From the NCBI RefSeq assembly GCF_039525805.1, contig NZ_BAAAHZ010000009.1: 64,000 nt of DNA; one strand, given 5' to 3'. This DNA is from Dietzia natronolimnaea (GTDB taxonomy: Bacteria; Actinomycetota; Actinomycetes; Mycobacteriales; Mycobacteriaceae). Below are positions 42,621 through 52,266 of this stretch, in pieces. The position numbers and the translations under genes are program-made. Position 1 is the stretch's first letter. Each line of letters opens with the position of its first letter. The notes beneath the pieces were generated by a model that saw nothing but the letters and a program-made list of their open reading frames with translations, ran no database searches and was not told where the DNA came from.

Positions 42621-43663
42621 CGCCCGGACCGCACGGGGACCTCGAGCCCGGCCAGGTCGATCGCGGCGGCCACCATCCGAGCCGTGGCGTCGGGGTCGGT
42701 CATGAGCAGCGGGGCCTCGCGGACGGCGATCCCGTCCACCTCGCCGGAGGCGTCGGTGGGGCCGTCGCCGGGGGCGACCAGCCAGCCGTCGAGCAGACCG
42801 GTGCCGGACCGGGCCCCGAAGTGGCGGGCCACGGCCAGGGCGGAGGTCTCCACCCCGATCGCGGTGAGGCACGCGTCGGCCATCCCGCGCAGCACCGCCC
42901 CACCGATCACGGGGCTCACCCCCACGACCGGCGCGGAGGTGGAACGCAGCGCGGCGCGGATCCCGGGGACGGCGAGGATCGCGCCGACGGAGACCACGGG
43001 GTTGGAGGGGGCGACGACGACGAGGTCGGCCGCCTCGATGGCCTCGAGCGTCTCCGCCGTGGGCCGGGCTGCCTCGGCGCCGATCTGCACGAATCCGGAG
43101 GCGGGCAGCTGCGCGCGGTGCCGGACCCACCACTCCTGGAAGTGGATCGCCTTCGAGCCCGACCCGTCGGCGGAGTCGTCGGGCACCACGACGTGCGTCT
43201 CGCATCGGTCGTCGGTCACCGGCAACAGGCGGACGCCCGGGGACCAGCGGGTGGACAGCGCCTCGGTGACGTCGGTCAACCGGTAACCGGCGCCCAACAT
43301 CTGGGTGCGGACCAGGTGGGTGGCCAGGTCCTTGTCCCCGAGACCGAACCAGTCGGGCTGGACTCCGTAGGCGGCGAGTTCGTCGCGGCAGTTCCACGTC
43401 TCGCCCGCGTGACCCCATCCGCGTTCGGGGTCGATGCCCCCGCCGAGGGTGTACATGCAGGTGTCGAGGTCGGGGCAGATCCGGACGCCGTGCATCCACG
43501 CGTCGTCCCCGACGTTGACCACCGCGTCGAGGCCGTGAACGGGGTCGCCTCCGGGGAGCGGGGCGTCCGCGGCCCCGGACGCGGGGTCCAGCCCGAGAAG
43601 TCGACGTGCGCCGAGCAGGAAACGGGCGCCACCGACGCCACCGGCCAATACACAGATCCTCAC
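42617..43663 (-). CDS. fbiA: 2-phospho-L-lactate/phosphoenolpyruvate transferase FbiA
   Basis: 348 residues. CofD family: RICVLAGGVGGARFLLGARRLLG at the start, VVNVGDDAWMHGVRICPDLDTCMYTLGG, and APSNPVVSVGAILAVPGIR. Transfers the phospho-carboxylic acid moiety to the flavin Fo in F420 synthesis. GTG 43663 is eight bases from TACTCT (43672-43677, minus strand), a leaderless arrangement. It is translationally coupled to fbiB. No fbiC or fbiD lies in the window. Confidence 0.95.
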   Translation of the reverse strand: MRICVLAGGVGGARFLLGARRLLGLDPASGAADAPLPGGDPVHGLDAVVNVGDDAWMHGVRICPDLDTCMYTLGGGIDPERGWGHAGETWNCRDELAAYGVQPDWFGLGDKDLATHLVRTQMLGAGYRLTDVTEALSTRWSPGVRLLPVTDDRCETHVVVPDDSADGSGSKAIHFQEWWVRHRAQLPASGFVQIGAEAARPTAETLEAIEAADLVVVAPSNPVVSVGAILAVPGIRAALRSTSAPVVGVSPVIGGAVLRGMADACLTAIGVETSALAVARHFGARSGTGLLDGWLVAPGDGPTDASGEVDGIAVREAPLLMTDPDATARMVAAAIDLAGLEVPVRSGR

Positions 43664-43816
43664 GTCGACCCAGAGTAGTGACGGGGTGGCGGTGCGGCCC
43701 GGGTGGCCGGGTGTTCGGACCCCACCCCGACTCGCGGGGGTGTCCCACGCCACACAATCCGCGGCGTGTCACTCGTGGGACCGGCGCACGAAAATGCTAG
43801 GTATCCCCGATTTCGC

Positions 43817-43845
43817 TTGACCTGGGCGACTCGCATGTGTGTAAT
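43817..43845 (+). promoter_or_regulatory. SigA-type promoter of whiB2
   Basis: TTGACC (43817-43822) and TGTAAT (43840-43845) with 17-base spacing form the best -35/-10 pair in the window. They give a leader of about 70 bases before whiB2. TCACA (43845-43849) touching the -10 is one half of a CRP/GlxR-type site, with a poor other half, so cAMP control is only a possibility. The 260 bases between fbiA and whiB2 hold no gene. Confidence 0.65.
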
Positions 43846-43923
43846 CACAGGTGTGTCATTCGTATCGGAGCGGCACGCCGGGCCGGGCAGACGCACGAGC
43901 GACGAGCAACGTAACACGAGGGG

Positions 43924-44235
43924 ATGACCGTGGATCGACAGTCACGCACCGCAGCGGGACCCGAGCTGACCCTGGTCGACTTCGGCACCGGTGCGCTCTT
44001 CGTGGAGGACGAGGAGGAGAGCTGGCAGGACCGGGCCCTCTGTTCCCAGACCGATCCCGAGGCGTTCTTCCCCGAGAAGGGTGGCTCGACCCGCGAGGCC
44101 AAGAAGATCTGCACGGGCTGCGAGGTCAAGGCCGAGTGCCTCGAGTACGCGCTGGCCAACGACGAGCGCTTCGGCATCTGGGGCGGACTGTCGGAGCGCG
44201 AGCGTCGGCGGATCAAGCGCGAGGCCGTGATGTGA
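43924..44235 (+). CDS. whiB2: WhiB-family iron-sulfur regulator, WhiB2/WhmD
   Basis: 103 residues. Four Cys (40, 63, 66, 72) bind a 4Fe-4S cluster. GIWGG follows, and a basic tail (ERERRRIKREAV) contacts DNA next to the principal sigma factor. WhiB2/WhmD is needed for septation and division in mycobacteria and streptomycetes. The ATG is preceded by a long leader with its own strong promoter. The placement next to fbiA matches Rv3260c. Confidence 0.95.
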   Translation: MTVDRQSRTAAGPELTLVDFGTGALFVEDEEESWQDRALCSQTDPEAFFPEKGGSTREAKKICTGCEVKAECLEYALANDERFGIWGGLSERERRRIKREAVM

Positions 44236-44242
44236 GTTCGTC

Positions 44243-44266
44243 AGGGCCCGGTGTCATCCGGGCTCT
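44243..44266 (+). terminator. Hairpin after whiB2
   Basis: AGGGCCCGG and CCGGGCTCT pair (one G-U) around TGTCAT, seven bases after the whiB2 stop. Confidence 0.5.
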
Positions 44267-44290
44267 CGACGGCGCCTGCTCGGCACCTTC

Positions 44291-44314
44291 CTGACCACCC
44301 CGCGGGGTGGTCAG
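44291..44314. terminator. Perfect 24-base palindrome at the end of the metallopeptidase-like gene
   Basis: A 12-base arm (CTGACCACCCCG) is followed directly by its complement, ending at 44314 and covering the stop codon of the minus-strand gene. With the hairpin at 44243 it forms a pair of terminators between convergent genes. Confidence 0.6.
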
Positions 44315-44904
44315 TTCTCGTTGGGGCCGGCCTCGACCTCGTCCGGTGAGATCTCCAGGTGCTGCGAGACGAGTTCCACCAGGACCGAGTAGACCAGGTC
44401 CCTCAGGTCGTCCCCGCCGGGTGCCCGGCGGGTGAGCGGCCTGCGGAACAGGACCAACCGGGCCCGCGTGGGCTGGCCGGCCCGGTCGACGCCGGCGGGG
44501 ACCAGCCGGGCGAGCGGCACCAGGCCGTCCGCCACGACCTCCTCCGGCCAGGTCTCGCCGGGCTTCAACCGCATGCGCGGCACCATGTCGACGGCCAGGT
44601 CCAGGTGCACCAGGCGGGAATGCCAGTGCTGGTCGATCTCGGCGAACGCCTCGAGCGCGGCGGCGTCGAACTCGGCCGCACGGCTCCGCCAGCGGGGGAC
44701 CTCCGGGGGCAGGATCGGACCGCGCGGACCGTGCCCCCGCCGGGCGGCACGTCGGGAGGTCACCACTCGCCGGCCACTGCGTCCGGGGTCGCCCGGGAAG
44801 TCCCGGACCGAGATCCTGCTGCCCGAACACACGTCGCTCTGGCCGGCGCCCGGGATCGCGTTCCCGGTGGGCGGCCGTCCGGGGACCGGTGCGTGTGGGG
44901 TCAT
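44311..44904 (-). CDS. Metallopeptidase-like (zincin fold) protein with broken active site, Rv3259-like
   Basis: 197 residues. Basic, Arg-rich amino part (1-75), then the PF06262-type zincin-1 domain with FDAAALEAFAEIDQHW and FRRPLTRRAPGGDDLRDLVYSVLVELVSQHLEI. Where the family has HExxH, this protein reads VELVS (176-180): the Glu remains and both His are gone. Zinc proteolysis is therefore unlikely. TACCCT (44911-44916, minus strand) is six bases before the ATG. Divergent from the DUF3499 gene, as in mycobacteria. Confidence 0.82.
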   Translation of the reverse strand: MTPHAPVPGRPPTGNAIPGAGQSDVCSGSRISVRDFPGDPGRSGRRVVTSRRAARRGHGPRGPILPPEVPRWRSRAAEFDAAALEAFAEIDQHWHSRLVHLDLAVDMVPRMRLKPGETWPEEVVADGLVPLARLVPAGVDRAGQPTRARLVLFRRPLTRRAPGGDDLRDLVYSVLVELVSQHLEISPDEVEAGPNEN

Positions 44905-44998
44905 GACGCGAGGGTAGCCGTCGTCCCACGGGCCGCGCGGCACCGACGCGGCGGGTCGCGGCGCACGGGGCGGCCGCACGGGACTACGCTGGGATCTC

Positions 44999-45475
44999 GT
45001 GAGTGAGAACCGTCGTTGCTGCCGCCCGGGGTGCCCCAATCGTGCGGTCGCCACGCTCACCTACGTCTACGCGGACTCGACGGCCGTCGTCGGACCGCTC
45101 CCCGCGATCCGGGAACCGCACTCGTGGGACCTCTGCGCGGCGCACGCCCTGCGCATCACCGCCCCCCGGGGGTGGGACCTGGTGCGCCATCCCGATATCG
45201 ACGCCTCGGCGGAGGACTCCGATCTCACCGCCCTGCTGGACGCCGTGGCCGGCGGGCCGGTCGGTGGCCGGAGAGCGGGGGCCGCCCTGGTGGACGCGGA
45301 CCGGCTGCGGCGGCTGGGGGTCTCCGACCCGGGTCCCGTGCTCGCCGCGGCCCCGGTGGAGCCCTCCGGTGGCCGCCCCCACCTGCGGGTGGTCCCCAAC
45401 GCCCCCGACGGCGACGAGGCCCCCTCGGCGGGTCCCGTCGACCGTGCGCGGGAGCCGGGGCCGGGACTCGGCTGA
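44999..45475 (+). CDS. DUF3499-family protein
   Basis: 158 residues. The amino-terminal zinc-ribbon-like part (CCRPGC, then DLCAAH with metal-binding Cys/His) and RITAPRGWDLVRH are the DUF3499 core, followed by a variable acidic tail. Actinobacteria-specific, function unknown. GTG 44999 is eight bases from TACGCT (44985-44990). Homologue of Rv3258c, always near the mannomutase gene. Confidence 0.86.
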   Translation: MSENRRCCRPGCPNRAVATLTYVYADSTAVVGPLPAIREPHSWDLCAAHALRITAPRGWDLVRHPDIDASAEDSDLTALLDAVAGGPVGGRRAGAALVDADRLRRLGVSDPGPVLAAAPVEPSGGRPHLRVVPNAPDGDEAPSAGPVDRAREPGPGLG

Positions 45476-45531
45476 CGGGACACCGACCAGCCCGCGGCCG
45501 CAAGCGACGGCCCGGCCGGTAACCCGCCGGG

Positions 45532-45537
45532 TAGGGT
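45532..45537 (+). promoter_or_regulatory. -10 hexamer TAGGGT fixing the manB start
   Basis: TAGGGT ends six bases before ATG 45544 but only three before ATG 45541. Transcription would start at the second ATG, giving a leaderless mRNA. Confidence 0.45.
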
Positions 45538-45543
45538 CGAATG

Positions 45544-46959
45544 ATGACACCGTCCGACCGCCTCTCATCCCTGGAGCAGCACGTGGCACGCAGCGCCGAG
45601 TCCGTCCGAGCAGTCATCAAGGCCTACGATGTCCGCGGCGTCGTGGGCGAGCAGATCGACGAGGACTTCGTCCGCGAGGTGGGTGCGTCGTTCGCCCGTC
45701 TGATGCGGTCCGAGGGGTCGGAGACCGTGGTGGTCGGCCATGACATGCGGGACTCCTCCCCGTCGTTGTCCCGGGCGTTCGGCGACGGCGTCACCTCCCA
45801 GGGGCTGGACGTGGTGACGATCGGCCTCGCGTCGACCGACCAGCTCTACTACGCCTCGGGACTGCTCGACTGCCCGGGCGCCATGTTCACCGCCAGCCAC
45901 AACCCGGCCCGGTACAACGGCATCAAGCTATGTCGTGCGGGTGCCAAGCCGGTCGGCCAGGAGTCCGGACTCCGGACGATCGCCGACGAGGTCGTCGCGG
46001 GGGTACCCGCCCACGACGGTGAGGCCGGGACGGTCTCCGAGCGTGACGTCCTCGACGGCTACGGTGCGTACCTCCGCGAGCTGGTCGACCTGTCGGGGAT
46101 CCGTCAGCTCAAGGTGGCGGTCGACGCCGGGAACGGGATGGGCGGCCACACCGTGCCCGCGGTCCTCAGCGGACTGCCGCTGGAGATCGTCCCGCTGTAC
46201 TTCGAGCTCGACGGCAACTTCCCCAATCACGAGGCCAACCCCCTCGAACCGGCCAACCTGGTCGACCTCCAGGCGCTGGTGCGGGAGAGCGGGGCGGACA
46301 TCGGACTCGCCTTCGACGGCGACGCCGACCGCTGCTTCGTGGTGGACGAGCGGGGTGAGCCCGTCGCCCCGTCGGCCATCACGGCGCTGGTGGCCGGGCG
46401 CGAGCTCGACAAGGAACCCGGCGCCTCGATCATCTACAACCTGATCACCTCCCGGGCCGTCCCCGAACTGGTCGAGGAGAAGGGCGGCGTCGCGGTCCGT
46501 ACCCGCGTCGGCCACAGCTTCATCAAGGCCCAGATGGCGGACACCGGTGCGATCTTCGGCGGCGAGCACTCGGCGCACTACTACTTCCGTGACTTCTGGG
46601 GCGCCGACTCGGGGATGCTCGCCGCGATGCACACCCTCGCCGCCCTCGGGGAGCAGGACGCCCCGCTGTCCCAGGTGATGGCCGAGTACACCCGGTACGC
46701 GGCGTCCGGGGAGATCAACTCGACGCTGGACTCCGCGGAGGCGCAGGTTGCCCGGATGGAGGAGGTCATCGACGCGTTCTCCGGCCGGGCCGTGTCGGTG
46801 GACCGACTCGACGGCGTGACCGTCGACCTCGGTGACGGCGCGTGGTTCAACCTGCGGGCCTCCAACACCGAACCGCTGCTGCGCCTCAACGCGGAGGCGC
46901 CCACCAGGGAGGACGTCGCCGCGGTGGTCGACGAGGTCCTCGCGATCGTCCGTGCCTGA
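45544..46959 (+). CDS. manB: Phosphomannomutase ManB
   Basis: 471 residues, alpha-D-phosphohexomutase. Converts mannose-6-phosphate to mannose-1-phosphate. Phosphoserine loop TASHNPARYNGIK, magnesium loop FDGDADR, sugar loop GGEHSAHYYFRD, phosphate loop RASNTEPLLR. The start is ambiguous among ATG 45541, ATG 45544 (leaderless spacing) and GTG 45583 (GGAG upstream, begins MARSAESVRAVIKAYDVRG as many homologues do). It supplies ManC and is fed by ManA, both in the window. Orthologue of Rv3257c. Confidence 0.94.
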   Translation: MTPSDRLSSLEQHVARSAESVRAVIKAYDVRGVVGEQIDEDFVREVGASFARLMRSEGSETVVVGHDMRDSSPSLSRAFGDGVTSQGLDVVTIGLASTDQLYYASGLLDCPGAMFTASHNPARYNGIKLCRAGAKPVGQESGLRTIADEVVAGVPAHDGEAGTVSERDVLDGYGAYLRELVDLSGIRQLKVAVDAGNGMGGHTVPAVLSGLPLEIVPLYFELDGNFPNHEANPLEPANLVDLQALVRESGADIGLAFDGDADRCFVVDERGEPVAPSAITALVAGRELDKEPGASIIYNLITSRAVPELVEEKGGVAVRTRVGHSFIKAQMADTGAIFGGEHSAHYYFRDFWGADSGMLAAMHTLAALGEQDAPLSQVMAEYTRYAASGEINSTLDSAEAQVARMEEVIDAFSGRAVSVDRLDGVTVDLGDGAWFNLRASNTEPLLRLNAEAPTREDVAAVVDEVLAIVRA

Positions 46960-48046
46960 CCTGACCAGCGACACCGGGGCCGGCCGGGTGGACCTGGACG
47001 ACGCCGAGGCCCTGCGCTCCTCCGACGCCACCGGCGCCCTGCTCCACGCGTCGATGGCCGGGGCCCAGCTCCGATCGGTCGCGACGGCCGTCGACTCGGG
47101 GGCGCTGGACGGCCTCACCGGGTTCCGGCCCCGGGCGCTGGTGTGGGTCTCGGGTCGCTCGGACCGGGCCCGCCACGCCGCGCGGGTGGTCGCCGCCCTC
47201 TGCGAGATCGTGGGCGGGGCCGCCGTCCCGCCGCTGGTCCACGCCCACACCCTCCCCACCTGGGTCGGGGCCCTGGACGTCGTCCTGGTCTCCGGGGACG
47301 ATGCCGGCGACCGTGACCTCGCGTCCGCCGTGGAGTCCGCCGCCCACCGGGGTGCGATGGTCGTGGTGGACGTGCCGAGGGAGGGTCCCGTGGGCGAGTC
47401 GGGAGGGGGCCGGGCCGTCTGGCTGCCCCCGCTCCCGTACCTTCCGCCGCACCGCGGGGTCCTGCACCATCTGGCCGCCGGGATGGCGGTGCTGACCGCC
47501 CTCGGCGTCCCCGGACTGGACGTCGGCGTGGCCGCGGACGCCGTCGACGTCGAGCTCGAGGGCCTGGGGCCCGATCTCGCCACCCCCGTCAACCCGGCCA
47601 AGCTCCTCGCCACCGCGGTCGCCGGTTCGGACCCGCTCGTCTGGATCCACTCGGATCCGTTGTCCGCGGCCTACTGCGACAGGGCGGTGGCCGCGTTCTG
47701 CGACGCCGGCCGGGTCACGGCGACCTCCTCCGTCACCGACGCCGTCCGGTCGCAGGCCGAGCGCGCCCGAGGGCTGCCCGCCGTGGACCCCCTCGCGAGT
47801 CTGTTCCACGACGACCAGCTCGACGGTGAACGCGAGGACAGGACCATCCGGCACCTCGGTATGGTGCTCAGCGCGGACGAGGAATTCGTCCGCCTGGCCG
47901 CGGGCCCGCTCGCGGACGTCGAGTGGATCTCCGATCGTGGTCGGGACACGGTCGGTGCCACACCGGCCCCGTTGAGCGGAAAGGTGGCCGCGCTCATGGC
48001 ACGGACCGAACTCTCCGCCGCGTACCTGCTGGTGGGGGGGCTCTAG
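46952..48046 (+). CDS. TobH-like SIS-domain protein (phosphosugar isomerase family)
   Basis: 364 residues. Distant relative of bifunctional phosphoglucose/phosphomannose isomerase carboxy domains. Visible are VWVSGRSDRARHAARVVAALCE and VVLVSGDDAGDRDLASAVESAAHRGA, with a nucleotide-like SGDD turn, and LGPDLATPVNPAKLLATAVAGS. Usually annotated TobH (Rv3256c). GTG 46952 overlaps manB by eight bases, and manA begins four bases after its stop, so it is embedded in a mannose operon. The clear sugar-isomerase active-site residues are not evident. Biochemical role unknown. Confidence 0.82.
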   Translation: MPDLTSDTGAGRVDLDDAEALRSSDATGALLHASMAGAQLRSVATAVDSGALDGLTGFRPRALVWVSGRSDRARHAARVVAALCEIVGGAAVPPLVHAHTLPTWVGALDVVLVSGDDAGDRDLASAVESAAHRGAMVVVDVPREGPVGESGGGRAVWLPPLPYLPPHRGVLHHLAAGMAVLTALGVPGLDVGVAADAVDVELEGLGPDLATPVNPAKLLATAVAGSDPLVWIHSDPLSAAYCDRAVAAFCDAGRVTATSSVTDAVRSQAERARGLPAVDPLASLFHDDQLDGEREDRTIRHLGMVLSADEEFVRLAAGPLADVEWISDRGRDTVGATPAPLSGKVAALMARTELSAAYLLVGGL

Positions 48047-48050
48047 AACC

Positions 48051-49286
48051 GTGGTCGCTCTCACCCCGGTCGTCCAGGCGTACGCATGGGGCTCGCGGAC
48101 GGCGCTCCCCGAGTTGTGCGGAACCCACTCCCCGGCACCGCACCCGGTGGCCGAGCACTGGTTCGGCGCCCACGACTCCGGCTCGTCGCTCTGCGCCGAC
48201 GGGCGGGGGTTGGACGCGCGGATCGCCGCCGACCCCGAGGGAGAGCTCGGGGCGCGGGTGGCCGCGGAACACGGGGGCGGACTGCCGTTCCTCGTCAAGC
48301 TCCTGTCCGCCGAGCAGGCGCTCTCCCTGCAGGCGCACCCGTCCCCGGAGAGGGCGAGGGAGGGTTTCGCCGCCGAGGACGCGCGGGGGATCGCCGTCCA
48401 CGCCCCGGATCGCAACTACCGCGACACCAACCACAAGCCCGAGATCCTGGTGGCCCTGACCGAGTTCCACGCGCTGGTCGGATTCCGCCCCGTGCCCCGG
48501 ACCGTGGCGTTGTTCGACGCCCTCGACGTGCCGGCCCTGCGCCCCTACCGCGACATGCTGGACGGCCAGCCGGACGCGGAGGGCCTCCGTGCGGTGTTCA
48601 CCACCTTCGTGACGATGCCGCACATGGCGTTGGAGACGGTGGTGGCGGACCTGGTCACCGGCGCCGTGGGATACCTCACCGCGGAGGGTGTCTCCGGCGA
48701 GTGGTCGAACGAGGCCACGACCGTGGTCGAGCTCGCCGAGCGGTACCCCACGGATCCCGGTGTCCTGGGTGCCCTGCTGCTCAACAGGGTGGTGCTCCGG
48801 CCGGGGCAGGCCGTGTACCTGGGCCCCGGTCAGCTCCACGCCTATCTCCGCGGAGTCGGGGTGGAGGTCATGGCCAACTCGGACAACGTCCTGCGCGGGG
48901 GCCTGACACCCAAGCACGTCGACGTCCCGGAGCTGATGCGGGTGCTCGCGTTCGACCCGCTCGCGGACCCCACGGTGCGGCCGGTCCCCGCCGATCGCGG
49001 GATCCCCGGGGAGGTGGACTACCCCACGCCCGAGCCCGACTTCGCGCTCTCGCGCATTGTGCTCCCCGCCGGCACCGGCCCCGTCACCTACCGGACCGAC
49101 GGCCCGGAGGTCCTGTTGTGTACCTCCGGCCGGGTGTGCGTGTCGGAGAACGGGACCACGGAGACGCTGGGGCCCGGCCACGCGGTGTGGGTCCCCGCCT
49201 CGACGCCGGTGGTGGAGCTGGAGGGCGCCGACGGGGCCACCGTCTTCCGCACCCGGGTCGGTGGTCCGGAGACGGGGACGGCGTAG
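48051..49286 (+). CDS. manA: Mannose-6-phosphate isomerase, class I
   Basis: 411 residues. Interconverts fructose-6-phosphate and mannose-6-phosphate. Zinc-site segments: AEHWFGAHDSGSS, LSLQAHPSPERA (QxH), YRDTNHKPEILVAL (HKPE) and YLGPGQLHAYLRGVGVEVMANSDNVLRGGLTPKH. The cupin carboxy domain is complete. GTG start, third gene of the manB operon. Confidence 0.95.
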   Translation: MVALTPVVQAYAWGSRTALPELCGTHSPAPHPVAEHWFGAHDSGSSLCADGRGLDARIAADPEGELGARVAAEHGGGLPFLVKLLSAEQALSLQAHPSPERAREGFAAEDARGIAVHAPDRNYRDTNHKPEILVALTEFHALVGFRPVPRTVALFDALDVPALRPYRDMLDGQPDAEGLRAVFTTFVTMPHMALETVVADLVTGAVGYLTAEGVSGEWSNEATTVVELAERYPTDPGVLGALLLNRVVLRPGQAVYLGPGQLHAYLRGVGVEVMANSDNVLRGGLTPKHVDVPELMRVLAFDPLADPTVRPVPADRGIPGEVDYPTPEPDFALSRIVLPAGTGPVTYRTDGPEVLLCTSGRVCVSENGTTETLGPGHAVWVPASTPVVELEGADGATVFRTRVGGPETGTA

Positions 49287-49351
49287 CGGTAGAGCTCCCC
49301 GCTAGTGTGGTGCGGAAGTCTTTTCCGAACTACGAGGAGCTGGTCGCACAC

Positions 49352-50818
<1,467 letters not shown>

Positions 50819-50827
50819 TCCGATCCC

Positions 50828-51466
50828 GTGGTCGCGCGTCTGGTCGTCGTCGAGGGGCTCGACGGCGCGGGCAAGAACACCCTGACGACCGCCCTGGTCG
50901 GTGAGCTGACCGACCGGGGTGTGTCGGTCGGGCGTCTGGCGTTCCCCCGGTACGGGACCCTGCACGCCGACCTGGCCGCCGACGCCCTGCACGGCGGCCA
51001 GGCCGGTACGGCCGACTCCCCGCACGCGATGGCGTTGCTGTTCGCCCTGGACCGGCACGCGGCCCTCGCCGAGCTCCGCGAACTGGCCGCCTCCCACGAC
51101 GTGGTCCTGCTCGACCGGTACGTGGCCTCCAACGCCGCCTACACGGCGGCCCGGCTCGGACCCGGGCGGGAGGCGGAGGTGATCCGCTGGATCGGTGAGC
51201 TCGAGTTCGACCGACTCGGTCTGCCGCTGCCGGACCTGCAGATCCTGCTGGACACGCCGACCGCACTGGCCGCCGAGAGGGCCGGCGCCCGGGAGACGGC
51301 GGACCCGGCCCGGACCCGGGACCGCTACGAGAGGGACGCCGCCCTCCAGACGGCGACGGGGGAGGCCTACCGTCGGCTCGCCGCCTCCGCATGGCGCTCG
51401 CCCTGGCGGGTGCTGGGCGTCGACCCCGACGTGCGGCGGTTGGCGGACCTCGTGGTCGGCTCGTGA
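50828..51466 (+). CDS. tmk: Thymidylate kinase
   Basis: 212 residues. Phosphorylates dTMP to dTDP. P-loop GLDGAGKNT (9-17), the DR motif LLDRYVASNAAY, and a lid region with DPARTRDRYERD. GTG start nine bases after sahH, so probably cotranscribed. Same order as M. tuberculosis (Rv3248c-Rv3247c). Confidence 0.95.
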   Translation: MVARLVVVEGLDGAGKNTLTTALVGELTDRGVSVGRLAFPRYGTLHADLAADALHGGQAGTADSPHAMALLFALDRHAALAELRELAASHDVVLLDRYVASNAAYTAARLGPGREAEVIRWIGELEFDRLGLPLPDLQILLDTPTALAAERAGARETADPARTRDRYERDAALQTATGEAYRRLAASAWRSPWRVLGVDPDVRRLADLVVGS

Positions 51467-51511
51467 GCCATCGGCGCCACGGATTCCCCGGCCACCGAGC
51501 CGAGCCGTGGG

Positions 51512-51534
51512 CCCGGCCCGGCGGTGCGGCCGGG
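51512..51534. terminator. Small hairpin between tmk and mtrA
   Basis: CCCGGCC and GGCCGGG arms with a nine-base loop, directly before TAAGGT (51535-51540), a likely mtrA -10. It may end tmk transcription. Confidence 0.35.
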
Positions 51535-51552
51535 TAAGGTCTCCATGGACAC

Positions 51553-52266
51553 ATGCCGACACTCACGCCGACTCAAGTGGTGACAATGACCCCGAAGATC
51601 CTCGTCGTCGACGACGACGCCGCACTGGCAGAGATGCTCACCATCGTCCTGCGGGGCGAGGGGTTCGAGACCGAGGTCGTGGGCGACGGCGTCCAGGCCA
51701 TCGAGACCTTCCGGGCGGTCCAGCCCGATCTGGTCCTGCTCGACCTCATGCTCCCGGGCCGGAGCGGGATCGACGTGTGTCGGGACATCCGCGGCGAGTC
51801 CAGGGTGCCGATCGTCATGCTCACGGCCAAGACGGACACGGTGGACGTGGTCCTGGGGTTGGAGTCCGGAGCCGACGACTACATCATGAAGCCGTTCAAG
51901 CCCAAGGAGCTCGTGGCCCGCATCCGGGCGCGTCTGCGCCGGGGTGAGGACGAGCCGAGTGAACTCCTGCACATCGGTGATGTGACGATCGACGTGCCCG
52001 CCCACACCGTGACGCGTGAGGGCACGCCGATCCCGCTCACGCCGTTGGAGTTCGACCTGTTGGTGGAGCTCGCCCGCAAGCCCCGCCAGGTCTTCACCCG
52101 CGAGGTCCTGCTCGAACACGTCTGGGGCTACCGTCACTCGGCCGACACCCGGCTGGTCAACGTGCACGTCCAGCGCCTGCGCGCGAAGATCGAGAAGGAC
52201 CCGGAGAACCCCGAGGTCGTCCTCACCGTGCGCGGAGTCGGGTACAAGGCCGGTCCGGTCTCGTGA
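51553..52266 (+). CDS. mtrA: Response regulator MtrA
   Basis: 237 residues. The receiver domain has the acidic pair VVDDD, phospho-acceptor Asp64 in LVLLDLMLPG, and conserved Thr/Lys in VIMLTAKTD and IMKPFKPKEL. The winged-helix OmpR-type DNA-binding domain ends HVQRLRAKIEKDP then VRGVGYKAG. MtrA is the essential actinobacterial regulator of cell-wall and division genes. ATG 51553 adds twelve residues over ATG 51586, where similarity begins; either could be the start. GTGA overlap with mtrB. Confidence 0.96.
   Translation: MPTLTPTQVVTMTPKILVVDDDAALAEMLTIVLRGEGFETEVVGDGVQAIETFRAVQPDLVLLDLMLPGRSGIDVCRDIRGESRVPIVMLTAKTDTVDVVLGLESGADDYIMKPFKPKELVARIRARLRRGEDEPSELLHIGDVTIDVPAHTVTREGTPIPLTPLEFDLLVELARKPRQVFTREVLLEHVWGYRHSADTRLVNVHVQRLRAKIEKDPENPEVVLTVRGVGYKAGPVS

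Noticed and set aside
41205..43663. A single fused FbiB-like protein of 855 residues
   Set aside because: The open frame continues past the FbiB start through antiframe text. FbiA occupies a different frame with its own start and an ATGA overlap, so they are two proteins.
43836..43849. Full CRP/GlxR site at the whiB2 promoter
   Set aside because: TGTGT and TCACA halves are separated by four rather than six bases, so the match to TGTGA-N6-TCACA is poor. Only a half site is noted.
48086..49351. A 422-codon amino extension of sahH
   Set aside because: It is the shadow of manA in another frame. S-adenosylhomocysteine hydrolases begin near ATG 49352.
49287..49351. SAH or SAM riboswitch before sahH
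   Set aside because: The spacer is only 65 bases and shows none of the conserved stems or core bases of those riboswitches.
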